Shown here piece after piece: positions 7,317 through 16,006 of a stretch of 42,059 nucleotides of DNA. Numbering within the stretch: position 1 is the stretch's first letter; every line of letters begins with the position of its first letter. The DNA lies in contig NZ_JANZLA010000014.1 of NCBI RefSeq assembly GCF_025770785.1, positions 1-42,059 on the forward strand. Direction: 5' to 3'. The notes under the pieces were generated by a model. It had not been told where the DNA came from. It ran no database searches and saw only the letters and a program-made list of their open reading frames with translations. Origin of the DNA: Cellulomonas sp. SG140 (GTDB lineage Bacteria; Actinomycetota; Actinomycetes; Actinomycetales; Cellulomonadaceae). Both the position numbers and the translations under genes were made by a program.

Positions 7317-8930
7317 GTGCCTGCCGGCGCCCACGAGCTGGTGGTCGTCGCGAACCGCCTGCCCGTCGACATCTCCCTCGACGACGAGGGGAGGATGAGC
7401 TGGACCCGGGCACCGGGAGGCCTGGTCACGGCTCTCTCGCCGGTGATGCGCAAGTCGCGGGGCGCCTGGGTGGGCTGGGGCGGGTCCCCCGACCTCGAGG
7501 TGGACGCGTTCGACGCGGACGGCCTGCACCTGGTGCCGGTGCCGCTGACGGCCGGCGACGTCGAGGGGTTCTACGAGGGGTTCGCCAACGACACGCTCTG
7601 GCCGCTGTACCACGACGTGATCACGCCGCCGACGTACCACCGGCAGTGGTGGGACGCCTACCGGCGGGTGAACGACCGGTACGCGCGGGCAGCCGCCGAG
7701 CAGGTGGCGCACGGCGGCACCGTCTGGGTGCACGACTACCAGCTGCAGCTGGTGCCGGCCCGGTTGCGGGAGCTGCGGCCGGACGTGCGGATCGGGTTCT
7801 TCTGCCACATCCCGTTCCCGCCGCTGGAGCTGTTCGCCCAGCTGCCCTGGCGACGACAGGTGGTGGACGGCCTGCTCGGCGCGGACCTGCTGGGCTTCCA
7901 GCGGCCCGGTGACGCGGGCAACTTCGTCCGGGCGGTCCGACGGCTGACCGACCTGCCGACCCACGGTCTGCTGATCACCGTCGGCGACCGCGAGGTGCGG
8001 GCCGGCTCGTTCCCCATCTCCATCGACTCGCACGCCTTCGACGAGCTGGCCCGCACGCCTGCCGTCGCGGCGCGCGCACGGGAGATCCGCAGCGAGCTCG
8101 GTGACCCCAAGGTGGTGCTGCTGGGCGTCGACCGGCTGGACTACACCAAGGGCATCCGGCACCGGCTCAAGGCGTACGGCGAGCTACTGGCCGAGGGTCG
8201 GCTGTCCCCCGCCGAGACGACCCTGGTGCAGGTCGCGAGCCCCAGCCGGGAGAACGTCGGCGCCTACATGCAGCTGCGCGACGAGGTGGAGCTGCTGGTG
8301 GGCCGCATCAACGGCGACTTCGGCCAGGTGGGCCACGCCCCGGTGCAGTACCTGCACCAGTCGTACGGCATGGAGGAGATGGCGGCGCTGTACCTGGCCG
8401 CCGACGTGATGCTGGTGACGGCCCTGCGGGACGGCATGAACCTGGTGGCCAAGGAGTACGTCGCCGCACGGTCCGACGAGCGCGGGGCGCTGGTGCTGTC
8501 CGAGTTCACGGGCGCGGCGGACGAGCTGCGCGGCGCCCTGCTGGTCAACCCGCACGACATCGACGGGCTGAAGGACGCCATCGCGTACGGCGCGCGGATC
8601 GACGGGCGCGAGGCGCGCAAGCGGATGCGGCGGCTGCGCCGGCGGGTGCTGGGGCACGACGTGTCCGCATGGTCGGCGGAGTTCCTCGCGGCGCTGCGGG
8701 CCGATCCGGTGGCGGTGCTGGGCGACGGCAGCCTGCAGTCGGCGCTCTACCCCCGGACCGGCAGCGAGCACCTGCCGTCCCCGCGGTCCGAGGGCGGTGT
8801 AGGCGCCCGCTCGGACGCGGCGGCGGGCGTGGAGTCGGACGACATGGCGGCGGTCGAGGCGGGCCAGCCGGCGCCGCCGCTCGACGGTGATGCCACGGCG
8901 GGCGACCGGCGGGGGCGATCAGATGGCTGA
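7317..8930 (+). CDS. otsA: Trehalose-6-phosphate synthase
   Basis: This GT20 glycosyltransferase joins UDP- or GDP/ADP-glucose to glucose 6-phosphate to give trehalose 6-phosphate in the cytosol. The protein has about 537 residues. Visible family motifs are VVANRLPV near the N-terminus, VHDYQLQLVP, GFFCHIPFPP, GVDRLDYTKGI and DGMNLVAKEYVA. The last ~60 residues after the catalytic domain are Ala/Asp/Gly-rich and unlike the family. The GTG at 7317 is the first usual start, but GAAGGAG at 7292-7298 sits 18 nt upstream; a CTG at 7308 would be better spaced. The stop overlaps the otsB start, so the two are probably translated together. Confidence 0.95.
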   Translation: MPAGAHELVVVANRLPVDISLDDEGRMSWTRAPGGLVTALSPVMRKSRGAWVGWGGSPDLEVDAFDADGLHLVPVPLTAGDVEGFYEGFANDTLWPLYHDVITPPTYHRQWWDAYRRVNDRYARAAAEQVAHGGTVWVHDYQLQLVPARLRELRPDVRIGFFCHIPFPPLELFAQLPWRRQVVDGLLGADLLGFQRPGDAGNFVRAVRRLTDLPTHGLLITVGDREVRAGSFPISIDSHAFDELARTPAVAARAREIRSELGDPKVVLLGVDRLDYTKGIRHRLKAYGELLAEGRLSPAETTLVQVASPSRENVGAYMQLRDEVELLVGRINGDFGQVGHAPVQYLHQSYGMEEMAALYLAADVMLVTALRDGMNLVAKEYVAARSDERGALVLSEFTGAADELRGALLVNPHDIDGLKDAIAYGARIDGREARKRMRRLRRRVLGHDVSAWSAEFLAALRADPVAVLGDGSLQSALYPRTGSEHLPSPRSEGGVGARSDAAAGVESDDMAAVEAGQPAPPLDGDATAGDRRGRSDG

Positions 8931-9711
8931 CGGGACGGCAGCGCTGACGGACCGCCTCGCGGCGGTCGCGGACGACCAGGCGCGGCGGCCGCTGCTGGTG
9001 GCGCTGGACTTCGACGGCACCCTGGCCCCCCTCCAGGACGACCCGTCGAGGTCCGCGATCACCGCCGACGGTGTCACGGTGCTGGAGCGGCTCGCGGCGC
9101 TGCCCCAGGTGACGCTCGCCCTGGTCTCCGGCCGCTCGATGGCCGACCTGCACAAGCTCGCCGCCGTGCCGGCCGGCACGGTGCTGATCGGCAGCCACGG
9201 CGCCGAGCGGGCACGGCGCACCCGGTTCGGGCTGGACCGGGACGTGGTCCGGCTCACCGACGAGCAGGCCGACCTGCTGGCGGTGCTCGGTGCCCGGGCC
9301 GCGACCGTCGCCCGCGGTCGGGACGGCGTGTGGGTGGAGAGCAAGCCGACCGCGGTGGTGGTGCACTCGCGGCTGGCTCCCCGGGACGTCGCGGCGGTGG
9401 CGTGCGACGAGGCGCTGGCCCTCGGCGCCGACACCGGTGTGGACGTGATGCAGGGCAAGGACGTGGTGGAGCTGTCGGTGCTGCACGCCGACAAGGGCGC
9501 GGCGCTGACCGCCCTCCGCGACGAGCTGGGCGCCGAGCTGGTGCTCTACGCCGGTGACGACGTGACGGACGAGCGGGCGTTCGCCGCGCTGCGGCCCGAC
9601 GACGTCACGGTGAAGGTCGGTGACGGCGACACGTCGGCGGCCTACCGGGTGCCCGGCACCGAGGAGCTGGTCGCCGCGCTGGACGGCTTCGCGGACGCGC
9701 TCGCCGGCTGA
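8923..9711 (+). CDS. otsB: Trehalose-6-phosphate phosphatase
   Basis: This HAD-superfamily phosphatase removes the phosphate from trehalose 6-phosphate, completing the OtsAB pathway to trehalose, a compatible solute. The protein has 262 residues from ATG 8923. The nucleophile motif is DFDGTL (Asp29, Asp31), LVSGRS is motif II, a Lys lies in the DKGAAL segment, and GDDVTDERAF supplies the Mg-binding aspartates. The ATG overlaps the last codons of otsA by 8 nt, with a G-rich ribosome binding site just upstream. An in-frame ATG at 8887 is also possible but would overlap otsA by 44 nt. Confidence 0.93.
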   Translation: MADGTAALTDRLAAVADDQARRPLLVALDFDGTLAPLQDDPSRSAITADGVTVLERLAALPQVTLALVSGRSMADLHKLAAVPAGTVLIGSHGAERARRTRFGLDRDVVRLTDEQADLLAVLGARAATVARGRDGVWVESKPTAVVVHSRLAPRDVAAVACDEALALGADTGVDVMQGKDVVELSVLHADKGAALTALRDELGAELVLYAGDDVTDERAFAALRPDDVTVKVGDGDTSAAYRVPGTEELVAALDGFADALAG

Positions 9712-9808
9712 CGTCCACGACACGCACCTGGCGGGCTGAAAGGCCTGGTCGCAGCGCCTTCCACGTGGTCGGATGTGGCGTACCGCCGTCCGTCAGGGGA
9801 GCACGCGC

Positions 9809-10726
9809 ATGCCCGATCTCGAGCTGGACCGACTCGACAAGTCCTACGGGGAGCTGCGCGCGCTGCGCGAGCTGAGCCTGACGGCGCACGCCGGGGAGAT
9901 CCTCGGCTTCGTCGGCTCGAACGGGGCCGGCAAGACCACCGCAATGCGGATCGTGATGGGCGTGCTCGCGGCGGACGGCGGGCAGGTGCGCTGGGACGGG
10001 CGGCCGCTCGACCTGGCCGCGCGCCGGCGGATCGGCTACATGCCCGAGGAGCGCGGCCTGTACCCGCGGATGCGCGTCGGTGAGCAGCTGGAGTACCTGG
10101 CGCGCCTGCACGGGCTGGACCAGGCCGCGGCGCGGGCGGCGGCGACCGAGTGGATGGAGATCCTCGGCGTCAGCGCGCGGCGGGACGACGAGGTGCAGAA
10201 GCTGTCGCTGGGCAACCAGCAGCGCGTGCAGCTGGCCGCGGCCCTGCTGCACACCCCCGACGTGCTGGTGCTCGACGAGCCGTTCTCCGGCCTGGACCCG
10301 GTGGCGGTGGACGTCATGAGCGCCGTGCTGCGGGAGCGCTCCCGAGCGGGGGTGCCGGTGCTGTTCTCCTCGCACCAGCTGGACCTGGTGGAGCGGCTGT
10401 GCGACAGCGTCGGGATCGTCAAGGACGGGGCGATGGTGGCGGTCGGCAGCATCGAGCAGCTGCGCGCCTACGAACGGCCGCGGTGGCTGGTGGACGGGCC
10501 GCCCGGTGGCGGCGCGTGGGTGGACGGCGTGCCCGGGGTGCACGTGGTCCAGGCCGAGGGGACGCGAACGGTCGTCGAGCTGGACGCGACCGCCGTCGGT
10601 GCGGAGCAACCCCTGCTGCAGGCGGCGCTGGCCGCCGGTGCCGTCCGGGAGTTCGGGCCCGTGCGGCCCTCGCTGGTGGAGCTGTACCGCGACGTGGTGA
10701 GCGTCCCGACGGAGGTGGCGGCATGA
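9809..10726 (+). CDS. ABC transporter ATP-binding protein
   Basis: The protein has 305 residues. The nucleotide-binding domain has Walker A G36-SNGAGKTT-44, a signature LSLGNQQR (variant of LSGGQ), Walker B VLVLDEPFSGLDP and switch His in SSHQLD. The ~80 residues after the ATPase domain form the accessory domain typical of NatA-type exporter ATPases. It would power the membrane protein encoded by the next gene, with which it overlaps by 4 bp (ATGA). The ATG at 9809 is chosen because AGGGGA lies 8 nt upstream; an in-frame start at 9773 lacks this. The transported substrate is unknown; NatAB-like pairs export sodium or small toxic compounds. Confidence 0.9.
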   Translation: MPDLELDRLDKSYGELRALRELSLTAHAGEILGFVGSNGAGKTTAMRIVMGVLAADGGQVRWDGRPLDLAARRRIGYMPEERGLYPRMRVGEQLEYLARLHGLDQAAARAAATEWMEILGVSARRDDEVQKLSLGNQQRVQLAAALLHTPDVLVLDEPFSGLDPVAVDVMSAVLRERSRAGVPVLFSSHQLDLVERLCDSVGIVKDGAMVAVGSIEQLRAYERPRWLVDGPPGGGAWVDGVPGVHVVQAEGTRTVVELDATAVGAEQPLLQAALAAGAVREFGPVRPSLVELYRDVVSVPTEVAA

Positions 10727-11940
10727 GCGGCACCGTGACGACCCCGGACCGGCTCGGCGCCGGCGCGACCATCCGCCTCGTGGCGGGCCGGGAGATCACC
10801 ACCCGGCTGCGGTCCAAGTCGTTCCGCCTGATCACCGGGCTGCTGCTGCTGCTCGTCGTCGGCGGCGGCGTCGCCCTGCACCTGGCGACCGCGTCCCCGT
10901 CCACCAAGCAGGTGGCGCTGGTGCCGGGGACCGCGGCCCTCGGTCCGGTGCTCGAGGCGGCGGGCACCGCCAGCGGGCAGCACCTGAGCGCGGTGCCCGT
11001 GGCGGACGACGCGGCCGCACGGGCGAAGGTGCAGGACGGCTCCGCGGCGCTCGCCCTGACCGGGACGCCCGCGCAGTTCACCGTGGTGGTCAAGTCGCGC
11101 CTGGACCCGTCCCTGACCGCCCTGCTGACGGAGGTGCGCCGGCAGGCCGCGCTCAGCGCGGCGATCACCCAGCTCGGCGGCGACCCGGCCGCGGTGGCGA
11201 AGCAGGTGGCGGGAGCCACGCTCGACGTGCAGGCCCTGCAGCCGACACCGGAGCGGGACGCCGCGCAGATCATCGCCGGGTCGCTCGCCGGGATCCTGCT
11301 GTTCATCGCGCTGCAGACGGGTGCCCAGCTGGTGGCGCAGGGCGTGGTGGAGGAGAAGTCGAGCCGCGTCGTCGAGCTGCTGCTCGCCACGATCCGGCCG
11401 TGGCAGCTGATGGCCGGCAAGGTGGTGGGCATCGGCGTGATCGGGCTGATCCAGGTGGTGGTCCTGGTCGCCGGCGCGGCCGGCACGGCGACCGCGACCG
11501 GGCTGGTGGACCCCAGCAAGATCGGCCTCGGCGCGACGGCCGCGTGGGCGCTGGTGTGGTTCGTCGTCGGGTTCGCCGGGTACGCGGTGGTGCTCGCGGC
11601 GCTGGCCGCGCTGGTGTCCCGGCAGGAGGACGTCGGCTCGGTGACGGCACCCGTGGTGATGCTGATGGTGGTGCCCTACATGCTCGGCATCACGCTCGGC
11701 GTGCAGGACCCGACCAGCCCCGTCATCGTCTGGCTGAGCTTCATCCCGTTCGCCTCACCGATCGTCATGCCGATCCGGGTGGCCATGGGCACCGCGCCGA
11801 CGTGGGAGGTGCTGGTGTCGCTGGCGATCTCGGCAGCCCTGATCCCCGTGCTGGTGTGGGGCGCTGGGCGCATCTACTCCAACGCGGTGGTGCGGATGGG
11901 CGCGCGCGTGCGGCTGCGCGACGCCCTGCACTCCGTCTGA
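10723..11940 (+). CDS. ABC-2 type exporter membrane subunit (NatB-like)
   Basis: The protein has 405 residues. One membrane span near residues 35-55 precedes a large extracytoplasmic domain (about 56-185) and a bundle of five or six spans. The conserved cytoplasmic segment EEKSSRVVELLLATIRPWQLMAGK is characteristic of the ABC-2/NatB family. It overlaps the ATPase gene by 4 bp and the two should form one exporter. The transcript ends convergently against the chemotaxis block, with a hairpin at 11945-11982 between the two stops. Confidence 0.88.
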   Translation: MSGTVTTPDRLGAGATIRLVAGREITTRLRSKSFRLITGLLLLLVVGGGVALHLATASPSTKQVALVPGTAALGPVLEAAGTASGQHLSAVPVADDAAARAKVQDGSAALALTGTPAQFTVVVKSRLDPSLTALLTEVRRQAALSAAITQLGGDPAAVAKQVAGATLDVQALQPTPERDAAQIIAGSLAGILLFIALQTGAQLVAQGVVEEKSSRVVELLLATIRPWQLMAGKVVGIGVIGLIQVVVLVAGAAGTATATGLVDPSKIGLGATAAWALVWFVVGFAGYAVVLAALAALVSRQEDVGSVTAPVVMLMVVPYMLGITLGVQDPTSPVIVWLSFIPFASPIVMPIRVAMGTAPTWEVLVSLAISAALIPVLVWGAGRIYSNAVVRMGARVRLRDALHSV

Positions 11941-11944
11941 CCCG

Positions 11945-11982
11945 CGGGTCCCGGGCCCGGACGGCGGCCGCGCCCGGACCCG
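11945..11982. terminator. Bidirectional hairpin between convergent genes
   Basis: The arms cgggtcccgggc (11945-11956) and gcccggacccg (11972-11982) pair with one bulge across a GC-rich loop. The hairpin fills the gap between the ABC permease stop and the stop of the cheX-like gene, so it can end transcription from both sides. Confidence 0.55.
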
Positions 11983-12471
11983 TCAGGGGATCAGCAGGAT
12001 CGAGACCGCGCCCTCGCCGTAGCCGGCGATGTCCACCGTCAGGTCGAGGCGGGGCACGTAGGCCTTGACCCACCGCGCGAGGTCGTGCGGCAGCGGCTGA
12101 CCCGGCTCGACGACCCCGTCCAGGCGCAGGTGCGGCGCGTCCGCGGTGTTGAACAGCGACGCGGTCACGTTGAGCACCTCGGCGGCGTTCTCCGCCAGGG
12201 TGTCCGACAGCTCCTGCGCGGCGACGTCGCCCTCCGAGATGCGATTGGGCACCAGGCCGATCGCGGCACCGCACCGGGCGGCGAACGCCAGGTCGAGCAC
12301 CACCAGGGCCCGCAGGCGCAGCAGCCGGTCGACGTAGGCGCCGACCATGGCACCGCCCGGCTCGGCCGGGTCGATGATCCGGCCGCCGGTCAGCACCTGG
12401 ACGTCACGGCCCAGCAGCCCCTCGACCAGCTCGCGGAACTCCTGCGCGGACGGCAGCGGGGTGTCGCTCAT
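11983..12471 (-). CDS. CheX-like protein, last gene of che cluster
   Basis: The protein has 162 residues. The segment QELSDTLAENAAEVLNVTASLF has the E-x-x-N spacing seen in the active-site helix of CheX/CheC/FliY phosphatases, and the protein ends in an apparent beta-strand (GAVSILLIP). It is more divergent than the CheX encoded at 12827-13315, and I cannot rule out a noncatalytic relative. The start codon overlaps the stop of the upstream cheY by 4 bp, so the two are translationally coupled and may act together, for example as a phosphatase or adaptor for that CheY. Confidence 0.5.
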   Translation of the reverse strand: MSDTPLPSAQEFRELVEGLLGRDVQVLTGGRIIDPAEPGGAMVGAYVDRLLRLRALVVLDLAFAARCGAAIGLVPNRISEGDVAAQELSDTLAENAAEVLNVTASLFNTADAPHLRLDGVVEPGQPLPHDLARWVKAYVPRLDLTVDIAGYGEGAVSILLIP

Positions 12472-12830
12472 GCCAGCACCGGGTCGATGACCTCGCGGAA
12501 CGACTCCGGGGTGAACGGCTTGGCGATGAGGAACAGCGCGCCCGCCGCCTCCGCCTTCTCGCGCATCTCCGGCGACCCCTCGGACGTGACGAACCCGAAC
12601 GGCGTGCCGAACCCCTCCTGCCGCAGCCGCCGGAGCAGCTCGATCCCCGTCATCTCCGGCATGTTCCAGTCGGACAGCACCACGTCGGGCTCGTCCGCAC
12701 GGATCTCCTCGAGCGCCTGCGCACCGTCCGCCGCCTCGCGGACCTCCCAGTCGTAACCGGCCTGGCGCAGCGTGCGGATGACGATCTGCCGCATCACGCG
12801 GCTGTCGTCGGCCACCAGCACCCTGATCAT
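12468..12830 (-). CDS. cheY: CheY-type response regulator (second copy)
   Basis: This is a stand-alone receiver domain of 120 residues. The acidic pocket is Asp8/Asp9, the phosphoacceptor is Asp54 in VLSDWNMP, the switch residue is Thr82 and the conserved Lys is Lys104 in LIAKPF. There is no output domain, as expected for a regulator that acts by binding the motor switch or another protein. It overlaps both neighbours by 4 bp: a CheX gene upstream and a CheX-like gene downstream. It is clearly different from the other CheY at 13312-13707. Confidence 0.88.
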   Translation of the reverse strand: MIRVLVADDSRVMRQIVIRTLRQAGYDWEVREAADGAQALEEIRADEPDVVLSDWNMPEMTGIELLRRLRQEGFGTPFGFVTSEGSPEMREKAEAAGALFLIAKPFTPESFREVIDPVLA

Positions 12831-13315
12831 CGCTCCCCCTCTCGCACCGAGCTGGCCGTCGACACGGGCTCGGCCACCTCCCACACAGTGACCACGAACG
12901 GGTGGCCGCGCCACGCGAGCGGCACCCGCTGGACGGCGGCGGCCAGCTGCCCGTCCGGCAACCGGTCCGCCACCTTGGGCAGCCCCAACGTGCCGTGCTC
13001 CGGCAGCAGGGCCTTGACGTTGCCGCCGACGACGTTGGCGAGCTCGCCGAGCGCGTCCACCACGTCCTCGCGGGGAACCGTCTCGTCCGCCTCCATCGAG
13101 AGCAGCGCGCGGGCCAGCTCGTGGGCCGCCGGCGTGCTCGTCTCGAGCGACGCGCGGCCGAGCCAGGGCCCGTGCACGTCCACCCAGGCGACCACCGCGT
13201 CGGACCCCGTGCCGGCGTCCGGCCACGGCACCAGGGACTCCGGCTCGCCGTCGATCATCGCGGCGAACACCTCCTGGGCGATCGCCTGGACCTCCTCGTG
13301 CGCGATCGGGCTCAT
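12827..13315 (-). CDS. cheX: CheX-type CheY-P phosphatase
   Basis: The protein has 162 residues. The segment EDVVDALGELANVVGGNVKALLPE fits the CheX/CheC active-site helix, with the Glu and Asn that position water on the CheY aspartyl-phosphate, followed by LGLPKV as in CheX. It probably returns CheY-P to the resting state; no cheZ or cheC is seen in the cluster. It lies between two cheY genes and overlaps each by 4 bp, so it could serve either or both. Confidence 0.8.
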   Translation of the reverse strand: MSPIAHEEVQAIAQEVFAAMIDGEPESLVPWPDAGTGSDAVVAWVDVHGPWLGRASLETSTPAAHELARALLSMEADETVPREDVVDALGELANVVGGNVKALLPEHGTLGLPKVADRLPDGQLAAAVQRVPLAWRGHPFVVTVWEVAEPVSTASSVREGER

Positions 13316-13707
13316 GCCAGACCTCCGGCGGCGACGGGCTCCGGCACCAGGCCGAGCAGCTCGAGCTTCTCCCGCAGGGCGTCCGCGGTGAAGGGCTTGA
13401 TCACGTACTCGTGGGCGCCGGCGGCCAGCGCCCGGACGATCTGCGAGTGCTCCGACTCGGTAGTGACCATCACCAGCGTGACGGCCCGCCACAGCGGGTT
13501 GGCCCGCACGCGGGTGACGAACTGCAGCCCGTCCAGCACGGGCATGTTCCAGTCGACGCAGGCGAGGTCCACCTCGAGGCCACCCTCGAGCAGGTCGAGC
13601 GCGGCCTGGCCGTGCTCGGCCTCGTGCACCTCATACCCGAACGCCGCCAGCGTGGCTCGGACGATGCGCCGCATGGTGCGCGAGTCGTCGATGACCAGGG
13701 CTCTCAC
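13312..13707 (-). CDS. cheY: CheY-type response regulator (first copy)
   Basis: This is a receiver-only protein of 131 residues. Asp7 and Asp8 form the acidic pocket, Asp52 in CVDWNMP is the phosphoacceptor, Thr82/Thr83 lie at the switch position and Lys104 in YVIKPF completes the site. The start is GTG 13707, which overlaps the cheR stop (GTGA) and has AGAGGAG 7 nt upstream. The strong ribosome binding site and position right after cheR suggest that this is the main CheY, but which copy binds the motor cannot be decided from sequence. Confidence 0.9.
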   Translation of the reverse strand: MRALVIDDSRTMRRIVRATLAAFGYEVHEAEHGQAALDLLEGGLEVDLACVDWNMPVLDGLQFVTRVRANPLWRAVTLVMVTTESEHSQIVRALAAGAHEYVIKPFTADALREKLELLGLVPEPVAAGGLA

Positions 13708-14639
13708 GGTGCGACTCCTCTGAACGTCGGGACGGCGGCGCGAGTGCGGTCCGCCGCGCTGAGCGGGTGCGGGATGGTGCCGGCGAGCCGCCGGGCGGTC
13801 TCGGTGGGGAGGGTGGCGGTGAGCGGACGGCCGATGGCGCGGTGCAGGCACGCACGGCCGGCCTCCACCCGCTCGAACCCGTCGTGCACGCCGAGGGTGG
13901 TCTCCGCGGCGCCGAGCACCAGGTACCCGCCGGGCCGCATGGCGCGCAGCACCCGGTCGAGCACGGCGCGCTTGACGGCCAGGTCGAAGTAGATGAGGAC
14001 GTTCCGCAGGAAGACGACGTCGAACGGGCCGCCCGCCGGTGCCGGGTCCAGCAGGTTGTGGCGGCGGAACGTGATCACCTTGCGCAGCGGGTCGGACACC
14101 TGCCAGTGCGCACCGGCCCGCTGGAAGTGGCGCACCAGCATGGGCGCCGGCAGGCCGCGGTTGATCTCCAGCTGCGTGTACGTGCCGGCCCGGGCGCGCG
14201 CGAGCACCTGCTCCGACAGGTCGGTGGCGGTGATCGACAGCGCCGTGCCCGCGTCCAGGATGCCGTCCAGCACCATGGCGATGGAGTACGGCTCCTGCCC
14301 GGTGGAGCACGCGGCGGACCACACCCGCAGGCTGTCCAGCCGGCCCAGGTGCGCGCGCAGCGCGGGGACGACGTGCTGGGACAGCGCCGTGAACGGCGTC
14401 TGGTCGCGGAACCACGACGTCTCGTTGGTGGTCAGCGCCTCGACCACACCCGTCAGCTCGGTCTCGCGGGGCTGGGCGCGCAGCGCGCGGACGTAGGCGT
14501 CGACGTCCATCCCGCGCTCGCGGGCGAGGGGCGCCAGGCGGCTCTCGACCAGGTACTCCTTGCCCGGTTCGAGGCTGATGGCGCTGCGCTGCCGCACCAG
14601 GTCGGCGACGTAGGCGAACGTGTCGGCGGCGAGCGTCAT
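13704..14639 (-). CDS. cheR: Chemoreceptor methyltransferase CheR
   Basis: CheR uses S-adenosylmethionine to methylate glutamates on chemoreceptors, setting the adaptation level together with CheB. The protein has 311 residues. The N-terminal helical domain includes TTNETSWFRD. The SAM-binding fold contains VWSAACSTGQEPYSIAM, ITATDLS and VVFLRNVLIYFD, all characteristic of CheR. The last ~45 residues are a variable tail. It overlaps cheB upstream and cheY downstream by 4 bp each. Confidence 0.95.
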   Translation of the reverse strand: MTLAADTFAYVADLVRQRSAISLEPGKEYLVESRLAPLARERGMDVDAYVRALRAQPRETELTGVVEALTTNETSWFRDQTPFTALSQHVVPALRAHLGRLDSLRVWSAACSTGQEPYSIAMVLDGILDAGTALSITATDLSEQVLARARAGTYTQLEINRGLPAPMLVRHFQRAGAHWQVSDPLRKVITFRRHNLLDPAPAGGPFDVVFLRNVLIYFDLAVKRAVLDRVLRAMRPGGYLVLGAAETTLGVHDGFERVEAGRACLHRAIGRPLTATLPTETARRLAGTIPHPLSAADRTRAAVPTFRGVAP

Positions 14640-15889
14640 CGGACCCCTCCCGTGAGGTGTGCGGCGGGTTGTGGGGTGCCGACGGCGGCGGCGACGGCGG
14701 CCTCGAGCGCGCCGGGCACCTCGTCGAGCGGCAGGACGCGGTGGGCGAAGCCCGACGTGGTGACGGCTCCGGGCATGCCCCAGACGACGCTGGTCGCCTC
14801 GTCCTGGGCGAGCACGGTGCCGCCGGCGGCGACGATCTTGCCGGCGCCGTTGCGGCCGTCGGAGCCCATGCCGGTGAGCACCGCGCACACCAGGTCGCCG
14901 CCGACGGCCTCGACGGCGGAGTCGAACATCACGTCGACCGACGGCTTGCAGAAGTTCACCGGCGGCCCCTGGTCGAGCACCGCGCGCAGCGTGCCGCGGA
15001 CATTGCGCACCAGCAGGTGCTCACCACCCGGCGCGATGTACACGTGGCCGGGCCGCAGCTCCTCGCCGTCCACCGCCTCGCTGACGCGGGCGGGGCCGAG
15101 CCGGTCGAGCCGTGCCGCGAGCTGGTGGGTGAACACCGGCGGCATGTGCTGGACCACCACCACGGGCACCCGCGGCGGGGTGGTCAGCGCCGTGACCAGG
15201 GTGGACAGCGCCTGCGGACCGCCGGTCGACGAGCCGACCACCACCATCCGCACCGGGTGCGGGGCGGGCGGCGCCGGGCTTGCGGCGCGGGCCGGCACCG
15301 TCCCACCCGCGGGCGCCGTCCGCGCGAGCCCGAAGCCGGCGGCGCGGGACGCGAACCCACCGAGGGCCTGGCCGCCGGGCGCCGCGACCGGGGCGTACCC
15401 GCCGGGCGTCCGCAGGCCGAGGCCACCGGGCCCGGCAGCAGCCGGACGGGCACCGAGGTGACCGCGGCCGGCTGCTCCCGGACCGCCGGCCAGCACCAGG
15501 ATCTTGGGGATCAGCTCCTCGGCGACCCGGGCGATGGACTCCTGGACCGAGCCCATGTTCGACGGCTTGGTCACGTAGTCGCTGGCGCCGGCCACGAGGG
15601 CGTCCAGCGTGGCCGCCGCCCCGCGCTCGGTCAGCGTGGAGAACATGATGATCGGCACGCGCGAGCCGGACGTGCGCAGCGCGCGGACCGCCTCGATGCC
15701 GTTCATGTCCGGCATCTCGACGTCCATGGTCACCACGTCGGGCTTGAGCTGCTCGACGCGGGCCAGGGCCCGGCGGCCGTCCGACGCCGTGCCGACCACC
15801 TCGACCCGGGGGTCGGCGGCGAGGGCGTCGGTGACGAGCCGTCGCACGACGACGGAGTCGTCGACGACGAGGACGCGGATCGCGGTCAT
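14636..15889 (-). CDS. cheB: Chemoreceptor methylesterase/deamidase CheB
   Basis: The protein has 417 residues in two domains. The receiver domain (about 1-125) has phosphoacceptor Asp56 in VTMDVEMP and Lys108 in VTKPS. A Gly/Ala/Pro-rich linker (about 130-212) is longer than usual. The C-terminal esterase domain has the catalytic triad visible as GSSTGG (about 219-224), QHMP (His248) and GMGSDG (Asp344). Phosphorylation by CheA activates demethylation of receptors, opposing CheR. It is the first gene of the six-gene overlapping string running down to the cheX-like gene. The MCP gene ends 117 nt upstream, with a hairpin between. Confidence 0.96.
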   Translation of the reverse strand: MTAIRVLVVDDSVVVRRLVTDALAADPRVEVVGTASDGRRALARVEQLKPDVVTMDVEMPDMNGIEAVRALRTSGSRVPIIMFSTLTERGAAATLDALVAGASDYVTKPSNMGSVQESIARVAEELIPKILVLAGGPGAAGRGHLGARPAAAGPGGLGLRTPGGYAPVAAPGGQALGGFASRAAGFGLARTAPAGGTVPARAASPAPPAPHPVRMVVVGSSTGGPQALSTLVTALTTPPRVPVVVVQHMPPVFTHQLAARLDRLGPARVSEAVDGEELRPGHVYIAPGGEHLLVRNVRGTLRAVLDQGPPVNFCKPSVDVMFDSAVEAVGGDLVCAVLTGMGSDGRNGAGKIVAAGGTVLAQDEATSVVWGMPGAVTTSGFAHRVLPLDEVPGALEAAVAAAVGTPQPAAHLTGGVR

Positions 15890-15940
15890 CGAGGCCTCCG
15901 GGCTGTGGGGGTCGGGACGGACGGGTGGACAGGGTGCCGG

Positions 15941-15982
15941 GTCCGCACCGGCCCGGTGTGGGGGCGGCAGGCCGGTGCGGAC
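15941..15982 (-). terminator. Hairpin between mcp and cheB
   Basis: A perfect 13-bp inverted repeat (gtccgcaccggcc at 15941-15953, complement at 15970-15982) with a 16-nt loop lies 25 nt past the MCP stop. There is no T-run. It probably ends or attenuates the MCP transcript before cheB. Confidence 0.6.
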
Positions 15983-16006
15983 GGTTCGGGGTCGGACGGA
16001 TCTCGG

